A model generated the notes under the pieces. That model searched no databases, was not told the DNA's origin, and saw nothing but the letters and a program-made list of their open reading frames with translations. Below, in pieces: positions 1 to 7,932 of a stretch of DNA of 16,557 bases. Origin of the DNA: Candidatus Hodarchaeota archaeon (GTDB lineage Archaea > Asgardarchaeota > Heimdallarchaeia > Hodarchaeales > Hodarchaeaceae); NCBI GenBank assembly GCA_016839665.1, contig JAEOTU010000061.1, positions 1 to 16,557 on the forward strand. The letters are read 5' to 3'. Every line of letters starts with the position of its first letter. Position 1 is the first letter of the stretch. The position numbers and the translations under genes were made by a program.

Positions 1-273
1 AATAAAGGTGGAAAAGCGTTAATTTTTGGTGTTTCAAATGATTCCATCAAATTTAATCTCTTTGAGTTATATAGTAAGGAACTTTCACTATTTGGAAGTT
101 TCACCAATCCTCATGAAAACGATGAAGCACTTAATATTCTCAAAAACAAATCACTAAAAACTTCTGAGTTAATTTCGCATAAACTGCCAATCGAGAGGTT
201 GGAAGAAGGACTTCAAATAATGAAAAACAAGAATGAGGATGTTAAGAAGATTTTCGTGCAATTTGAAGAATAA
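1..273 (+). CDS. Medium-chain zinc-type alcohol/polyol dehydrogenase, C-terminal end (5' truncated)
   Basis: An open frame enters from the left edge and stops with TAA, giving 91 residues. The order of motifs fits the end of an MDR-family dehydrogenase such as threonine, sorbitol or alcohol dehydrogenase. First comes a GG-A-LIFGVS strand of the Rossmann fold, then the 'ELSLFGSFTNP' segment (the family's E-l-t-l-x-G-s motif). A helix and the 'LISHKLPIERLEEGLQIM' stretch follow (the family's l-i-t-h-x-l-p-L-e-x-a-e-a-l), and the tail KIFVQF matches the usual final K-v-v-v strand. The family makes NAD(P)-dependent oxidations of alcohols or polyols in the cytosol. The catalytic zinc site lies outside the window, so the substrate cannot be judged. 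The next gene starts 85 bases later behind a possible TATA box and is probably not part of the same operon. Confidence 0.85.
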   Translation, partial: NKGGKALIFGVSNDSIKFNLFELYSKELSLFGSFTNPHENDEALNILKNKSLKTSELISHKLPIERLEEGLQIMKNKNEDVKKIFVQFEE

Positions 274-282
274 TTTAAAAAT
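274..282 (+). promoter_or_regulatory. Possible archaeal TATA box before the zinc-ribbon/ABC operon
   Basis: TTTAAAAAT lies directly after the dehydrogenase stop codon. A start of transcription about 25 bases downstream would give a leader of roughly 55 bases before the ATG at 359. The region is AT-rich throughout, so the match is weak evidence, and no clear BRE purine block is seen. Confidence 0.35.
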
Positions 283-358
283 GCAAAATTAGAAATTAGT
301 CTATTCATCTCTATCAATATTTCAATCTGTTTGAGTATCAAGAAAAAAGGCGTAAATC

Positions 359-721
359 ATGAGTGAAATTCAGTGCCCATGTGGTCAAACTATTGAAGAT
401 TATAAGAAATATTTACTGCTTTATTTGAAAAAAGATATGGGTGAGATAGATATTTTATGTCCAAATGAGTACTGTTATTTACGAGAGCTAGGATTCTTGA
501 AATTCAATGTTGACGATTTTGGCAAGATTAACTTTGAGAAAGGACGTTTTTACGCCCCATACTCAACTTGGAATGCTACCAGAATATCCGAAGTATCAAC
601 TGTAGACATTTTAAGACAACATCTAATCAATATTGCAGAGAAATTGGTTGATTGGGAAAAAATTAGAAAAAGTGTTGAAGTGGGAATAAGCGAAAAAATC
701 GCTCAGGAGGAATCTCAATGA
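359..721 (+). CDS. Small zinc-ribbon-like protein of unknown function, first gene of an FtsX/ABC operon
   Basis: The 120-residue soluble protein has no signal peptide or membrane segment. Four cysteines are spaced as C6-x-C8 and C34-x4-C39, within CPCG and LCPNEYC, which looks like an atypical zinc-binding knuckle pair. The spacing differs from the usual CxxC ribbon. The C-terminal half is predicted helical and charged (about residues 80-115), possibly a coiled coil or partner-binding helix. The ATG is preceded by a weak AAGG about ten bases upstream. The stop TGA overlaps the start of the following permease gene as ATGA, so the two are probably translationally coupled. That coupling suggests a cytosolic accessory or regulatory role for the transporter. 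I do not recognise the family; metal binding is inferred from the cysteines alone. Confidence 0.8.
   Translation: MSEIQCPCGQTIEDYKKYLLLYLKKDMGEIDILCPNEYCYLRELGFLKFNVDDFGKINFEKGRFYAPYSTWNATRISEVSTVDILRQHLINIAEKLVDWEKIRKSVEVGISEKIAQEESQ
705..710 (+). promoter_or_regulatory. Strong Shine-Dalgarno for the mini-FtsX gene
   Basis: AGGAGG ends seven bases before the ATG at 718 and lies inside the end of the upstream coding region. It fixes the start and supports coupled translation across the ATGA overlap. Confidence 0.8.
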
Positions 722-1320
722 GTCTTGAACTTCCAGATCCAGATTTTCCGCTTTCAGATGTCATATTCCTTTCCTTTTCAAATATTAGACGACGGTTCCT
801 CCGCTCTGTGATAACAGCTCTTGGTATTATTTTGGGAATAGCATTTATGGCCGCTCTTTTGACAAATTCACTTATATTGGGTTTAATGCAGGAAGAAACT
901 GGTGTTGAAGCTTACCAATATTGGTTAGTTGGCATATCGTTGATTGTGTGCTTTGGTGGAATAACCAATAGTATGTTGATGGCGGTTAATGAAAGAGTCA
1001 AAGAAATAGGAGTTTATAAATGCATTGGAGGATTGGATAGTCATATTGTGCGATTATTCATTGTAGAGGCCTTAATGCTTGGCGTCCTAGGTGGAACTAT
1101 TGGAGGTATCATTGGTATAAGTATGGGAATTGTAATTAATCTAAATCGCTTTACTTTTGATGAATTATCATCAGTATTACTCGGGAACATTATTTCAATT
1201 GTAATTTTACTCGGGTTATGTTTGATAATATCTTTAATCTTAACTGCTCTTGCTACATTTATTCCAGCTAGACGAGCAGCTAATCTTTCTCCAGCGGAAG
1301 CGTTAAGATATGAAAATTAA
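718..1320 (+). CDS. Miniature FtsX/MacB-type ABC transporter permease lacking the extracytoplasmic domain
   Basis: The protein has 200 residues and four predicted membrane helices at about 30-50, 69-92, 113-142 and 156-182. The cytosolic loop NERVKEIGVYKCIGG, the following 'IVRLFIVEALMLGVLGG' and the tail 'PARRAANLSPAEALRYE' are textbook FtsX-family permease elements. In normal MacB/FtsX/LolE-type permeases a domain of some 200 residues sits outside the membrane between helices 1 and 2. Here that connection is only about 15-20 residues. The reading frame is intact and the gene is spaced normally within its operon, so this looks like a genuinely minimal permease rather than a decayed gene. It presumably works with the two ATPases just downstream. 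FtsX-type systems usually act as mechanotransmitters or exporters at the membrane rather than classic importers; the substrate is unknown. Confidence 0.9.
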   Translation: MSLELPDPDFPLSDVIFLSFSNIRRRFLRSVITALGIILGIAFMAALLTNSLILGLMQEETGVEAYQYWLVGISLIVCFGGITNSMLMAVNERVKEIGVYKCIGGLDSHIVRLFIVEALMLGVLGGTIGGIIGISMGIVINLNRFTFDELSSVLLGNIISIVILLGLCLIISLILTALATFIPARRAANLSPAEALRYEN

Positions 1321-1335
1321 GGTTGAGGATAGTCA

Positions 1336-2058
1336 ATGAGTCTTGAAGAGCATGTTGTAGAAATTTCTGATGTTTACAAAGAGTTTCTTCTAGGCAAGGT
1401 TGTAATCCCCGCTCTTCAGGGAATATCATTCAAAATTAAGCGAGAAGAATATGTTTCTATAATGGGCCCTTCTGGAAGTGGGAAAAGCACGCTTTTCAAT
1501 GTAATCGGTGGTTTAGATGTTGTAACTAGTGGCGAAATCTATATCGATCAGGTCGATATTGCTGAGTTAGACGCCTACGAGCTTGCTTGGTTGAGAAATC
1601 GTAAAATTGGTTACATCTTCCAAACTTTCAATTTATTACTAGCGTTTACTGCCCAAGAAAACGTAGAGATACCAATGGTTTTTGCGGGAGTGCCGAGAGA
1701 AGAGAGAAGAATAAAATCAAAAGGAATTCTGAAAATGGTTGGTTTAGAAGATCGTGCAAGAAACAAACCAGGACAATTATCTGGAGGACAACAGCAACGC
1801 GTTGCTATTGCTAGAGCATTAGCAAACGATCCAGCAATCATACTAGCAGATGAACCAACAGCCAACCTCGACTTGGCAACAGGTCTAGAGATAATTGAGC
1901 TATTAAAGGAATTAAATGAAAACCAGGGCACGACTATCATAACTGCGACTCATGATTTGAAAATGATCGCTATTAGTGATCGTATCATATGGATTCGAGA
2001 TGGAAAAGTGGATCGGATAGAAGATCGCGCGGACGTTCAAGTGAGCGCAATTTCATAA
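1336..2058 (+). CDS. ABC transporter ATP-binding protein, MacB/LolD type (first of two)
   Basis: This 240-residue nucleotide-binding subunit has every catalytic element: Walker A GPSGSGKS (about 44-51), Q-loop glutamine in IFQTFNLL (Q96), signature LSGGQQQR (148-155), Walker B IILADEPT with the catalytic glutamate at E173, and the switch histidine in ATHD (H206). The TxNLDL sequence after Walker B and the length are typical of the MacB/LolD/FtsE branch that pairs with FtsX-type permeases. GAGGA at 1325-1329 sits six bases before the ATG. It lies 15 bases after the mini-permease gene and 13 bases before a second, similar ATPase, so the transporter may use an ATPase heterodimer. The charged tail after about residue 220 (RIEDRADVQVSAIS) is unusual but has a counterpart in the next gene. 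Confidence 0.95.
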   Translation: MSLEEHVVEISDVYKEFLLGKVVIPALQGISFKIKREEYVSIMGPSGSGKSTLFNVIGGLDVVTSGEIYIDQVDIAELDAYELAWLRNRKIGYIFQTFNLLLAFTAQENVEIPMVFAGVPREERRIKSKGILKMVGLEDRARNKPGQLSGGQQQRVAIARALANDPAIILADEPTANLDLATGLEIIELLKELNENQGTTIITATHDLKMIAISDRIIWIRDGKVDRIEDRADVQVSAIS

Positions 2059-2071
2059 AATTGTGATGCTT

Positions 2072-2800
2072 ATGTCAAAAGATATTACTATCAGGATGGA
2101 AGATGTCAGGAAAACTTATTTAATGGGTACTGAAGAGATTCATGCTCTTAGAGGTGTTTCAATGGAAATTCCTCGGGGTGAGTTCCACGTGGTCATGGGA
2201 CCATCTGGTAGTGGTAAGACAACATTTCTCAATATGGTGGGAGCTCTTGACGTTCCTAGTGAAGGAGAGGTTTATTTTGAAGGAGTTCCTCTGACTAGTC
2301 TTAGTAAAAAACAACTTGCTTCACTCAGGTCCTATAAAATAGGATTTATTTTTCAAACATTCAATCTTGTCCCAGTAATAACTGCCCTCGAAAATGTTGC
2401 ATTACCACTGGTGTTTCAGAAGTATCCAAGAGAGGAGAGGAAGAAAAGAGCTGAAGAAATTTTAAGAAGAGTTGGCCTAGGGGATCGAATGCATCATACT
2501 CCAGATGAGCTTTCAGGTGGCCAGCAGCAACGCGTTGCTATTGCTAGAGCTTTAGCTGGGGAACCTAGTTTAATACTTGCTGATGAACCAACAGGAAACT
2601 TAGATCTTAAAACTGGATTTCAAATTGTAGAATTATTGCGTGAGTTAAGTCAAGAAACTGGAGTAACGGTTATTAATTCTACTCATGATCTAAAATTAAT
2701 AGATATTGCCGATAGAATCTCTTGGTTACGAGACGGTGAAATAACCAGAACCCAAGACCGTCTGGATGTTTCCATAACAGCTGAAGATGTAAAGATCTAG
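2072..2800 (+). CDS. ABC transporter ATP-binding protein, MacB/LolD type (second of two)
   Basis: This is a close relative of the preceding ATPase, 242 residues from the ATG chosen here. It has Walker [10 protein letters not shown]-loop FQTFNLV, signature LSGGQQQR, Walker [15 protein letters not shown], and the switch histidine in STHDL. All catalytic residues are present, so neither copy appears degenerate. An in-frame GTG at 2063 and ATG at 2066 are also possible starts. I prefer the ATG at 2072 because GTGAT (2063-2067) lies four bases before it and can pair with the 3' end of 16S rRNA. The two ATPases share an exact 26-base stretch in the signature-motif region (1792-1817 and 2525-2550), consistent with tandem duplication or gene conversion. 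Two full ATPases with one mini-permease suggests a heterodimeric motor, or that one copy serves another permease. Confidence 0.94.
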   Translation: MSKDITIRMEDVRKTYLMGTEEIHALRGVSMEIPRGEFHVVMGPSGSGKTTFLNMVGALDVPSEGEVYFEGVPLTSLSKKQLASLRSYKIGFIFQTFNLVPVITALENVALPLVFQKYPREERKKRAEEILRRVGLGDRMHHTPDELSGGQQQRVAIARALAGEPSLILADEPTGNLDLKTGFQIVELLRELSQETGVTVINSTHDLKLIDIADRISWLRDGEITRTQDRLDVSITAEDVKI

Positions 2801-2855
2801 ATGAGATTCGAACTTAGCTCGATAAATGTCAACGTAAACTTAAAAAAATAATCAG

Positions 2856-2867
2856 TTTTTTAAAAAT
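2856..2867 (+). promoter_or_regulatory. Probable TATA box for the small membrane protein gene
   Basis: TTTTTTAAAAAT lies between the second ATPase and the small gene. A transcript starting about 26 bases downstream would begin near 2887. That falls after the first in-frame ATG (2880) and just before the ATG at 2898, so it favours the later start and a nearly leaderless message. The T run at 2856-2861 could also end transcripts of the upstream operon. Confidence 0.45.
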
Positions 2868-2897
2868 AACAACTCTTATATGGAATGGGTTCAAATT

Positions 2898-3083
2898 ATG
2901 ACTGAAATCGGAGATATAGTTGCTGTTGTCTGTGTTATACTAGCGGTAATAATTGCCATACTCAGTACTACTTTAAAAGATATATTTGGTGAGCTACTCC
3001 TCCTTGCAATTGAAGTAATCCTATTGATAGTAATAATTGGAACCGCTATTTATGGTCAAAGAATATCTAGGCCCTCAGGATAA
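2898..3083 (+). CDS. Small two-helix membrane protein, unknown function
   Basis: A 61-residue protein is predicted from the ATG at 2898 (67 residues if the ATG at 2880 is used). Almost the whole sequence is hydrophobic, in two membrane helices at about residues 4-22 and 30-52. They are joined by a short STTLKDIFGE turn, and the tail is basic (GQRISRPSG). The later ATG is preferred because of the distance from the TATA box upstream. I do not recognise a family, and hydrophobic open frames of this size can be spurious. Its own promoter-like element and its fit between the two flanking genes support it as real. It ends 33 bases from the converging glycosidase-like gene. It might be an accessory of the ABC system, but nothing in the sequence proves this. 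Confidence 0.55.
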   Translation: MTEIGDIVAVVCVILAVIIAILSTTLKDIFGELLLLAIEVILLIVIIGTAIYGQRISRPSG

Positions 3084-3116
3084 CGAACCGTCCAATTTCA
3101 TTCAGGGGGAAGAATA

Positions 3117-5537
3117 CTATTCGCCTTTAGATGGTTTAATTTCAATTATTAACACCTCCTCTCCCTTTAATTCTATTGGAATTCCGTAAAAGTCTCCCTT
3201 GTCTATCTGAAAGCGTTTTATTATCTTATTAGTTCCAAAGGTTCGAACTTCTATATTCCAAACTCCATTTATTAGAGCCTGAAACAAACTTTTACATTTT
3301 ATCGGTTCAGAAAGAGGATTATAGGCAATAAAATTCATTTGTTTAGGGGGAAACTCAGTCAGCTTGGCAAAATCAAAAAGATCAAGATTCAAAAGCATCA
3401 CCTTTCGGTTGTCGCATATAGCTAGTGCTTCAAACATTAGGAATAACCAGATTACTTCCCCAGCACCATAAATTTCTCTTCCTAAAACGCCTGTACGCTT
3501 ACCCTTGGGAGAAACTGGCTGTGACTTTGAAAAATGAGGTGGAGTTTCTAGCATTTCTAGATCTTCGAAAGGAATAAAGGAGCATGGAGAGTCTTGTCTC
3601 GGTGGATAGATGAAATCCTTTGGTAATACACTCGAAAAATGATAAAAACTATTTATTCTTATTAGATTAAAAATCTTAAACAATCCTTTTGGGATAAGAC
3701 TATTATTACTTGTTTCAATTGCGACCTTGATGAATAAAAGCCATGGATAGACTGATTCTATATTTTCTTTCATTGCAGGGTATCTAATTCCAACACACGC
3801 CATGACTAAACCCAAATTGTTGCGTTTACCTTTCCAATCGAATGAATTGTCGTCATACCAATAGAACATACGTAATTCATTAAGGATTAGGTTGTTTGAA
3901 AATTTCAAATACTTTCTTTCATTTGTAATTCGATAGAGTTCTGCAAATCCCGCAACTCCGTAAGCAATTTCCAAAGGCTCCCAAAAACATTCATCAGGAG
4001 AAAAGTGCATGAATTTTTTAGCCGATTTCTCAGCTTCCTCAAGATATTGGTCATCACCAAAGAAATAATATGCTTGGATCATAATATAGATATAAATACC
4101 AAGACAAGCATAATTTTTCGCAATTCTTTTCCATAAAACATCATCTTTCCCTCGAATGGTAGTCAGCAGTTGAGTTCTTTGATTGTCGTTTCTTAAAACT
4201 TCATCCAGCGGTTTTAATGTAAAAGGGTCATAAAATGCAGTAATTTCATAATTGTGCTTGATAACGAAGTCTCTCGACTTATTAACCATGTTTTCGAACA
4301 CAGAAATATATCCTGGGGAACAGCTAATCATATGTGAAAATCTATTTAGCCACCCAAATCTAGTAATTGGTTCAAAAAAATACCAAGAATCCCCAATTGA
4401 AGATTTTGTCGGTTTAATAAATTTTTCATCATTAGGATAATCACTATTAATGTTATTATATAGGACATTAGAACTAGAGTCAATGAAATCTTTTAAAGAT
4501 TCGCACGCTCGTCGTACATGATCTTCTTGCTTTTGATCATGTTTTAATTGTAAATATAATATCCAAGGTGGTAAAACATCAAGCATCGTCATTGTTTCAA
4601 AGATATTGGTTCTACCAATGGTTTCTCTACGTTTAAGTTCAGCGTCATCCATTACATAAGCGTGATATTTTGGAAAATCAGGATCTTCCCAGCAATATTT
4701 TTCCTTCAAAAGGTCATTAATACATTCTTTACTGAAAGTTGTCCACGAAAGGTCGTCTTTAGGAAATGGTACATAGCCAGGAAGCAATTTAAAACACTTT
4801 GAAACAAGAGTTTCAACTGCTTGCCATTTATCTGGTTTTGTTTCACGATATTCCTGAGTAATATAAAAATCAAATATCATATTAAATCCAGGAGGGATTT
4901 TTACTGGGGAGTCAAGAGGAACTCTGTTGATCAAACCAAAAAATCCATCAGAATCTAACCCGCATTCATAAACTGAAAATCTCTCAAAAGTTTGCGAGGA
5001 CATCCAATTCATTTGAGAAAAGTCAACAAAAAATAAACAAGCCACAGATGACTGTGGATTCCAAACATATGTAGCTGGCATATCATTAGATTTCCATTCA
5101 TCTGTTGCTGGAGTATGACGAGTAGGTTGTTTAATAGTTACCATATTGTTGGAAGAATCGGGTTTAGGTAAGAGGCCTAGCTTGATTTCAGGTGCTTCCC
5201 TTAAATACCTAAAACCCTTTTCAAAAATGATAGAAGTTCGGAAGTGGATCCAGGGAGAGGTTGTTATGTTTGTAAATGCTTCCATGGATATTTTAATTCC
5301 ATCAATAGAGGAATTTTCTAAAATGATTCGAAATTGATTTTTTGAAGAAGCAAGTTTTGTGATTCTTGAAGCATCATACTTTAAACCATTCTCCATTGAA
5401 ATCAGCGGAACTTGAAGACTTTCTATCCATTCAGAATTCTTTTTTGTTGATAATACTATGATATATGAGCTATCATATGTTTTGAGTGAAAATTTTTGAT
5501 TGCGAAGGATGAAATCATAATTTTGGTGTTTTTCCAT
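3117..5537 (-). CDS. Large cytosolic protein resembling an (alpha/alpha)-toroid glycoside hydrolase; family not recognised
   Basis: The 806-residue protein has no signal peptide or membrane segment. Residues about 1-240 are rich in beta strands, like the N-terminal sandwich of many glycoside hydrolases. About 250-700 is mainly helical and aromatic, with repeated pairs such as 'ACLGIYIYIMIQAYYFFG', 'EIAYGVAGFAELYRIT' and 'GAGEVIWLFLMFEALAI', the look of a six-hairpin toroid. The final 90 residues are beta-rich and end LIIEIKP, a typical closing strand of glycosidase C-terminal beta domains. The motif SIGDSWYFFEPITRFGW could line a substrate cleft. An in-frame TTG lies 13 codons upstream. The ATG at 5537 is chosen because AAGGAG (5545-5550 on this strand) sits seven bases before it. 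Divergent from the transporter operon, it may process imported oligosaccharide or glycopeptide. Gene existence is firm; the enzyme assignment is a guess from fold-like features. Confidence 0.85.
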   Translation of the reverse strand: MEKHQNYDFILRNQKFSLKTYDSSYIIVLSTKKNSEWIESLQVPLISMENGLKYDASRITKLASSKNQFRIILENSSIDGIKISMEAFTNITTSPWIHFRTSIIFEKGFRYLREAPEIKLGLLPKPDSSNNMVTIKQPTRHTPATDEWKSNDMPATYVWNPQSSVACLFFVDFSQMNWMSSQTFERFSVYECGLDSDGFFGLINRVPLDSPVKIPPGFNMIFDFYITQEYRETKPDKWQAVETLVSKCFKLLPGYVPFPKDDLSWTTFSKECINDLLKEKYCWEDPDFPKYHAYVMDDAELKRRETIGRTNIFETMTMLDVLPPWILYLQLKHDQKQEDHVRRACESLKDFIDSSSNVLYNNINSDYPNDEKFIKPTKSSIGDSWYFFEPITRFGWLNRFSHMISCSPGYISVFENMVNKSRDFVIKHNYEITAFYDPFTLKPLDEVLRNDNQRTQLLTTIRGKDDVLWKRIAKNYACLGIYIYIMIQAYYFFGDDQYLEEAEKSAKKFMHFSPDECFWEPLEIAYGVAGFAELYRITNERKYLKFSNNLILNELRMFYWYDDNSFDWKGKRNNLGLVMACVGIRYPAMKENIESVYPWLLFIKVAIETSNNSLIPKGLFKIFNLIRINSFYHFSSVLPKDFIYPPRQDSPCSFIPFEDLEMLETPPHFSKSQPVSPKGKRTGVLGREIYGAGEVIWLFLMFEALAICDNRKVMLLNLDLFDFAKLTEFPPKQMNFIAYNPLSEPIKCKSLFQALINGVWNIEVRTFGTNKIIKRFQIDKGDFYGIPIELKGEEVLIIEIKPSKGE

Positions 5538-5544
5538 GACTATT

Positions 5545-5550
5545 CTCCTT
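5545..5550 (-). promoter_or_regulatory. Shine-Dalgarno deciding the start of the toroid-like protein
   Basis: Read on the minus strand, AAGGAG is followed by seven bases and then the ATG at 5537. The alternative TTG start at 5576 has no comparable motif. Confidence 0.75.
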
Positions 5551-5628
5551 AGCTCTCTGTCTTTAAGCAAGTTCAAGACTATTTAGTTGATATTGATACA
5601 GTTATTAGATATGGGTTACTAATTTCCA

Positions 5629-5643
5629 CAAAATTTAATAAGG
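5629..5643. promoter_or_regulatory. AT-rich box between divergent genes, possible TATA element for one or both directions
   Basis: The 174-base divergent spacer between the ATGs at 5537 and 5712 has one outstanding AT block, CAAAATTTAATAAGG. Read forward it would give a transcript start near 5662 and a leader of about 50 bases to 5712. Read in reverse, TATTAAATTTTG would start near 5607 and give a leader of about 70 bases. I cannot tell which direction, or both, is used. Confidence 0.4.
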
Positions 5644-5711
5644 TAATAATTGTCGCTTCTGCCACTCTATCAATGATGAATTTAGGTTAATTTGTCGAGC
5701 ATGTGATACCC

Positions 5712-7928
5712 ATGAGTGTAAAAAGCGGAGACGATATTTCAACTTTTCAACCTCAATTTGATTCCGATGAAGCATTAGAAGAAGCGAGAAAACCTCGCAC
5801 AGGATTAACTGTAAAATCTTTAGTTATTGGTTTATCAATTTTATTACTATGGGGTTTAATCTCAATTTTCGCTGGAAATTTTGGTGAATCTTCACAGATC
5901 TTTATTGAAGAAATGTCAATTCTTTTTCCTTTTTTCTTACTGATTTTCGGTCTTCAAGCTCTTGAAAAACTTAGAATAAGAGGTGTCAGACTTTCTCGTC
6001 AAGAATTATCCTTCATTTGGGCTCTTTTAATTGTTGGGATTCCTATAACTAACTCAGGATTCCTTGCTGGACGCCTGTTATTAAATGCCATGTTCACACA
6101 TCAAGAGGAACCACTCTCCCCCCCAACAGGATGGAGCCCGTTCTTTTGGGCGCCTTCGAAACCTGAAATTCTGCGTGCTTATACAGGGGGAGCTTTTCCT
6201 AACATTGGTGAGTGGTTAATCCCATTAGCATTCTGGGGAATAACTTGTATTGCTTGGGCATTCATGTGTCTATTCTTAATCCAAATTTTTAGAAAACCAT
6301 GGGTAGATGTTGAAAGACTAGCTTTTCCATTAGCTCAGCCAGTCCAAGAACTATTAGAATCTCCATTAGCATTACCAGAAGAAAAAAAGAAGAGATACCT
6401 TTGGCTAGCAATAGGTTCACTGATTGCGATATTTTGGTCATCACTTGAATTTTTAAGAGTTGTACACCAGATAGATCCATTTAAGGACATGGTTTTCGGG
6501 ATTGTGCCTGGAAGAGCGTGGTCAATAACAATCGATTTTGGTAAAGAATTTGGATTAAGCGCCTTACTGCCAAATGCATATTTAGAAGCTCGTCCAGAAC
6601 CAGTGATGATAGCAGTATTCTTATTAGTATCATTAAATGTACTACTATCAGGACTTATATTTTATGTACTCTTCTGGGTTCTGATTCCAATTTTCGAAAC
6701 AGAATTTGGTATAATTGACCCTCCCACAGTCGTTGCTTCTCCTCCTTACATTGATCTAGGTTTTGCACGTGTTGGTGGAATATCCCTTTTTGCCTTCGGT
6801 GAATTTGGAATGTTGTTTGGAGTAGCAATTTGGGCGATTATTCTCCAACGACGATATTTAGTCAGAAGTATCAAAGCAATATGGGATCCATCTATTATTG
6901 ATGAAAGCGGTGAGCCAATAAGCTACCGGACTGCGTGGATTGGACTTGGGGTTTGTGCTTTCATATTTTTCTCAAGCTTATTCCTTAGTATGCTAATGAC
7001 CGATCCGTTAGATCTTGCTCTACTCCCTAGATACCTTCTAGGTGCTATTTACATTGTTGTATTCTTGATTTTCGGATATATAGCTGGAGCAAGACTTCGA
7101 GCAGAAACAGCTGGAATGGGAATTGGTCACCCTGGCTATCTTCACCTGCATGGTATGCATACAGTCAGATTGGTAATAGGGGAAGAAAATGCCCAAACTC
7201 CTGGATTTTATATTACTTCTATGTGGACTCAGTTTTTTCAACGGGATGCTGCTGCTGCCACTCCTGCTGTATCCTCATTAGAATCTTATAATATAGCAAG
7301 AGTAACAAATACCCGAACAAGAGATATCTTTATTGCCCATAGTATCGGAATTATATCAATTATTTTGTTGTGTTTAATTATTTGGCCAATTTTCGCATAT
7401 TCGTATGGGCTGGCCAATGAATGGTCTGGTGAGGCTGGACACAATTTTGATTACAGCGAATCATCTTTGACATTAGTCACTGGAGGATTTTGGGACCATC
7501 AAAGTTATGGAATTGAAATCTGGGGACAAGTAATTATGGGTGCTGTATTTGCTATCGGTCTCAACATTATTCGTTTAAGTAGACCTTGGTTACCATTAAA
7601 CCCCGTAGTAGCTCCAATTCTCCTTAGTCTTCGTGGTCCGTACTGGTGGTTACCAATGTTAATCGCTTATGTTATCAAATTTCTAGTTGTAAGAGTTGGA
7701 GGAACAAAAGCTTATACCTCATATCTTTTACCTGCAGCTGTGGGTTATCTTATTGGAACAGCTGGTATATGGGGTTACACCCTTGTGGTGATCATGATTC
7801 CAACTCTCTTCCCATTTCTATTCGCAGGAATTATAGAAGATATTTACTATCTCCTAACTCTGGTGATTTGGTTTCTCATGATTGTTTCAATAGTTATTTT
7901 CATTGTAAATACTTTGATCAAAAAATAA
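5712..7928 (+). CDS. DUF6785/DUF6784-type polytopic membrane protein (OPT-superfamily-like)
   Basis: The protein has 738 residues and about 14-15 predicted membrane helices. The N-terminal 40 residues are acidic and soluble. The loop 'PWVDVERLAFPLAQPVQEL' (about 197-214) is the hallmark I associate with DUF6785. Near residues 645-690 'YVIKFLVVRVGGTKAY', followed by LLPAAVGYLIGTAG, matches DUF6784's K-x-x-x-x-R-x-GG ... P-x-x-x-G-x-x-x-G pattern. The family is uncharacterised; its architecture and the aromatic-proline re-entrant-like loop resemble oligopeptide (OPT) transporters, so a proton-driven uptake role is plausible but unproven. The start could also be GTG at 5703. The ATG at 5712 is preferred because GTGAT (5703-5707) sits four bases ahead, the same arrangement as at 2072. 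It is the first gene of an operon, 13 bases before the likely ATG of the M28-FtsX fusion. A C7 run at 6118-6124 does not break the frame. Confidence 0.9.
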   Translation: MSVKSGDDISTFQPQFDSDEALEEARKPRTGLTVKSLVIGLSILLLWGLISIFAGNFGESSQIFIEEMSILFPFFLLIFGLQALEKLRIRGVRLSRQELSFIWALLIVGIPITNSGFLAGRLLLNAMFTHQEEPLSPPTGWSPFFWAPSKPEILRAYTGGAFPNIGEWLIPLAFWGITCIAWAFMCLFLIQIFRKPWVDVERLAFPLAQPVQELLESPLALPEEKKKRYLWLAIGSLIAIFWSSLEFLRVVHQIDPFKDMVFGIVPGRAWSITIDFGKEFGLSALLPNAYLEARPEPVMIAVFLLVSLNVLLSGLIFYVLFWVLIPIFETEFGIIDPPTVVASPPYIDLGFARVGGISLFAFGEFGMLFGVAIWAIILQRRYLVRSIKAIWDPSIIDESGEPISYRTAWIGLGVCAFIFFSSLFLSMLMTDPLDLALLPRYLLGAIYIVVFLIFGYIAGARLRAETAGMGIGHPGYLHLHGMHTVRLVIGEENAQTPGFYITSMWTQFFQRDAAAATPAVSSLESYNIARVTNTRTRDIFIAHSIGIISIILLCLIIWPIFAYSYGLANEWSGEAGHNFDYSESSLTLVTGGFWDHQSYGIEIWGQVIMGAVFAIGLNIIRLSRPWLPLNPVVAPILLSLRGPYWWLPMLIAYVIKFLVVRVGGTKAYTSYLLPAAVGYLIGTAGIWGYTLVVIMIPTLFPFLFAGIIEDIYYLLTLVIWFLMIVSIVIFIVNTLIKK

Positions 7929-7932
7929 TCCA

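Noticed and set aside
1611..1940. Open frame antisense to the first ATPase gene
   Set aside because: It lies wholly inside a well-supported gene, has no ribosome site and its product has no recognisable motif.
5604..5623. Inverted repeat ATTAG/CTAAT in the divergent spacer as an operator
   Set aside because: Arms are only five bases with mismatches immediately inside and outside; expected by chance in AT-rich DNA.
6118..6124. C7 run in the DUF6785 gene as a possible frameshift site
   Set aside because: Sequence on both sides stays in the same frame and fits one continuous membrane protein.
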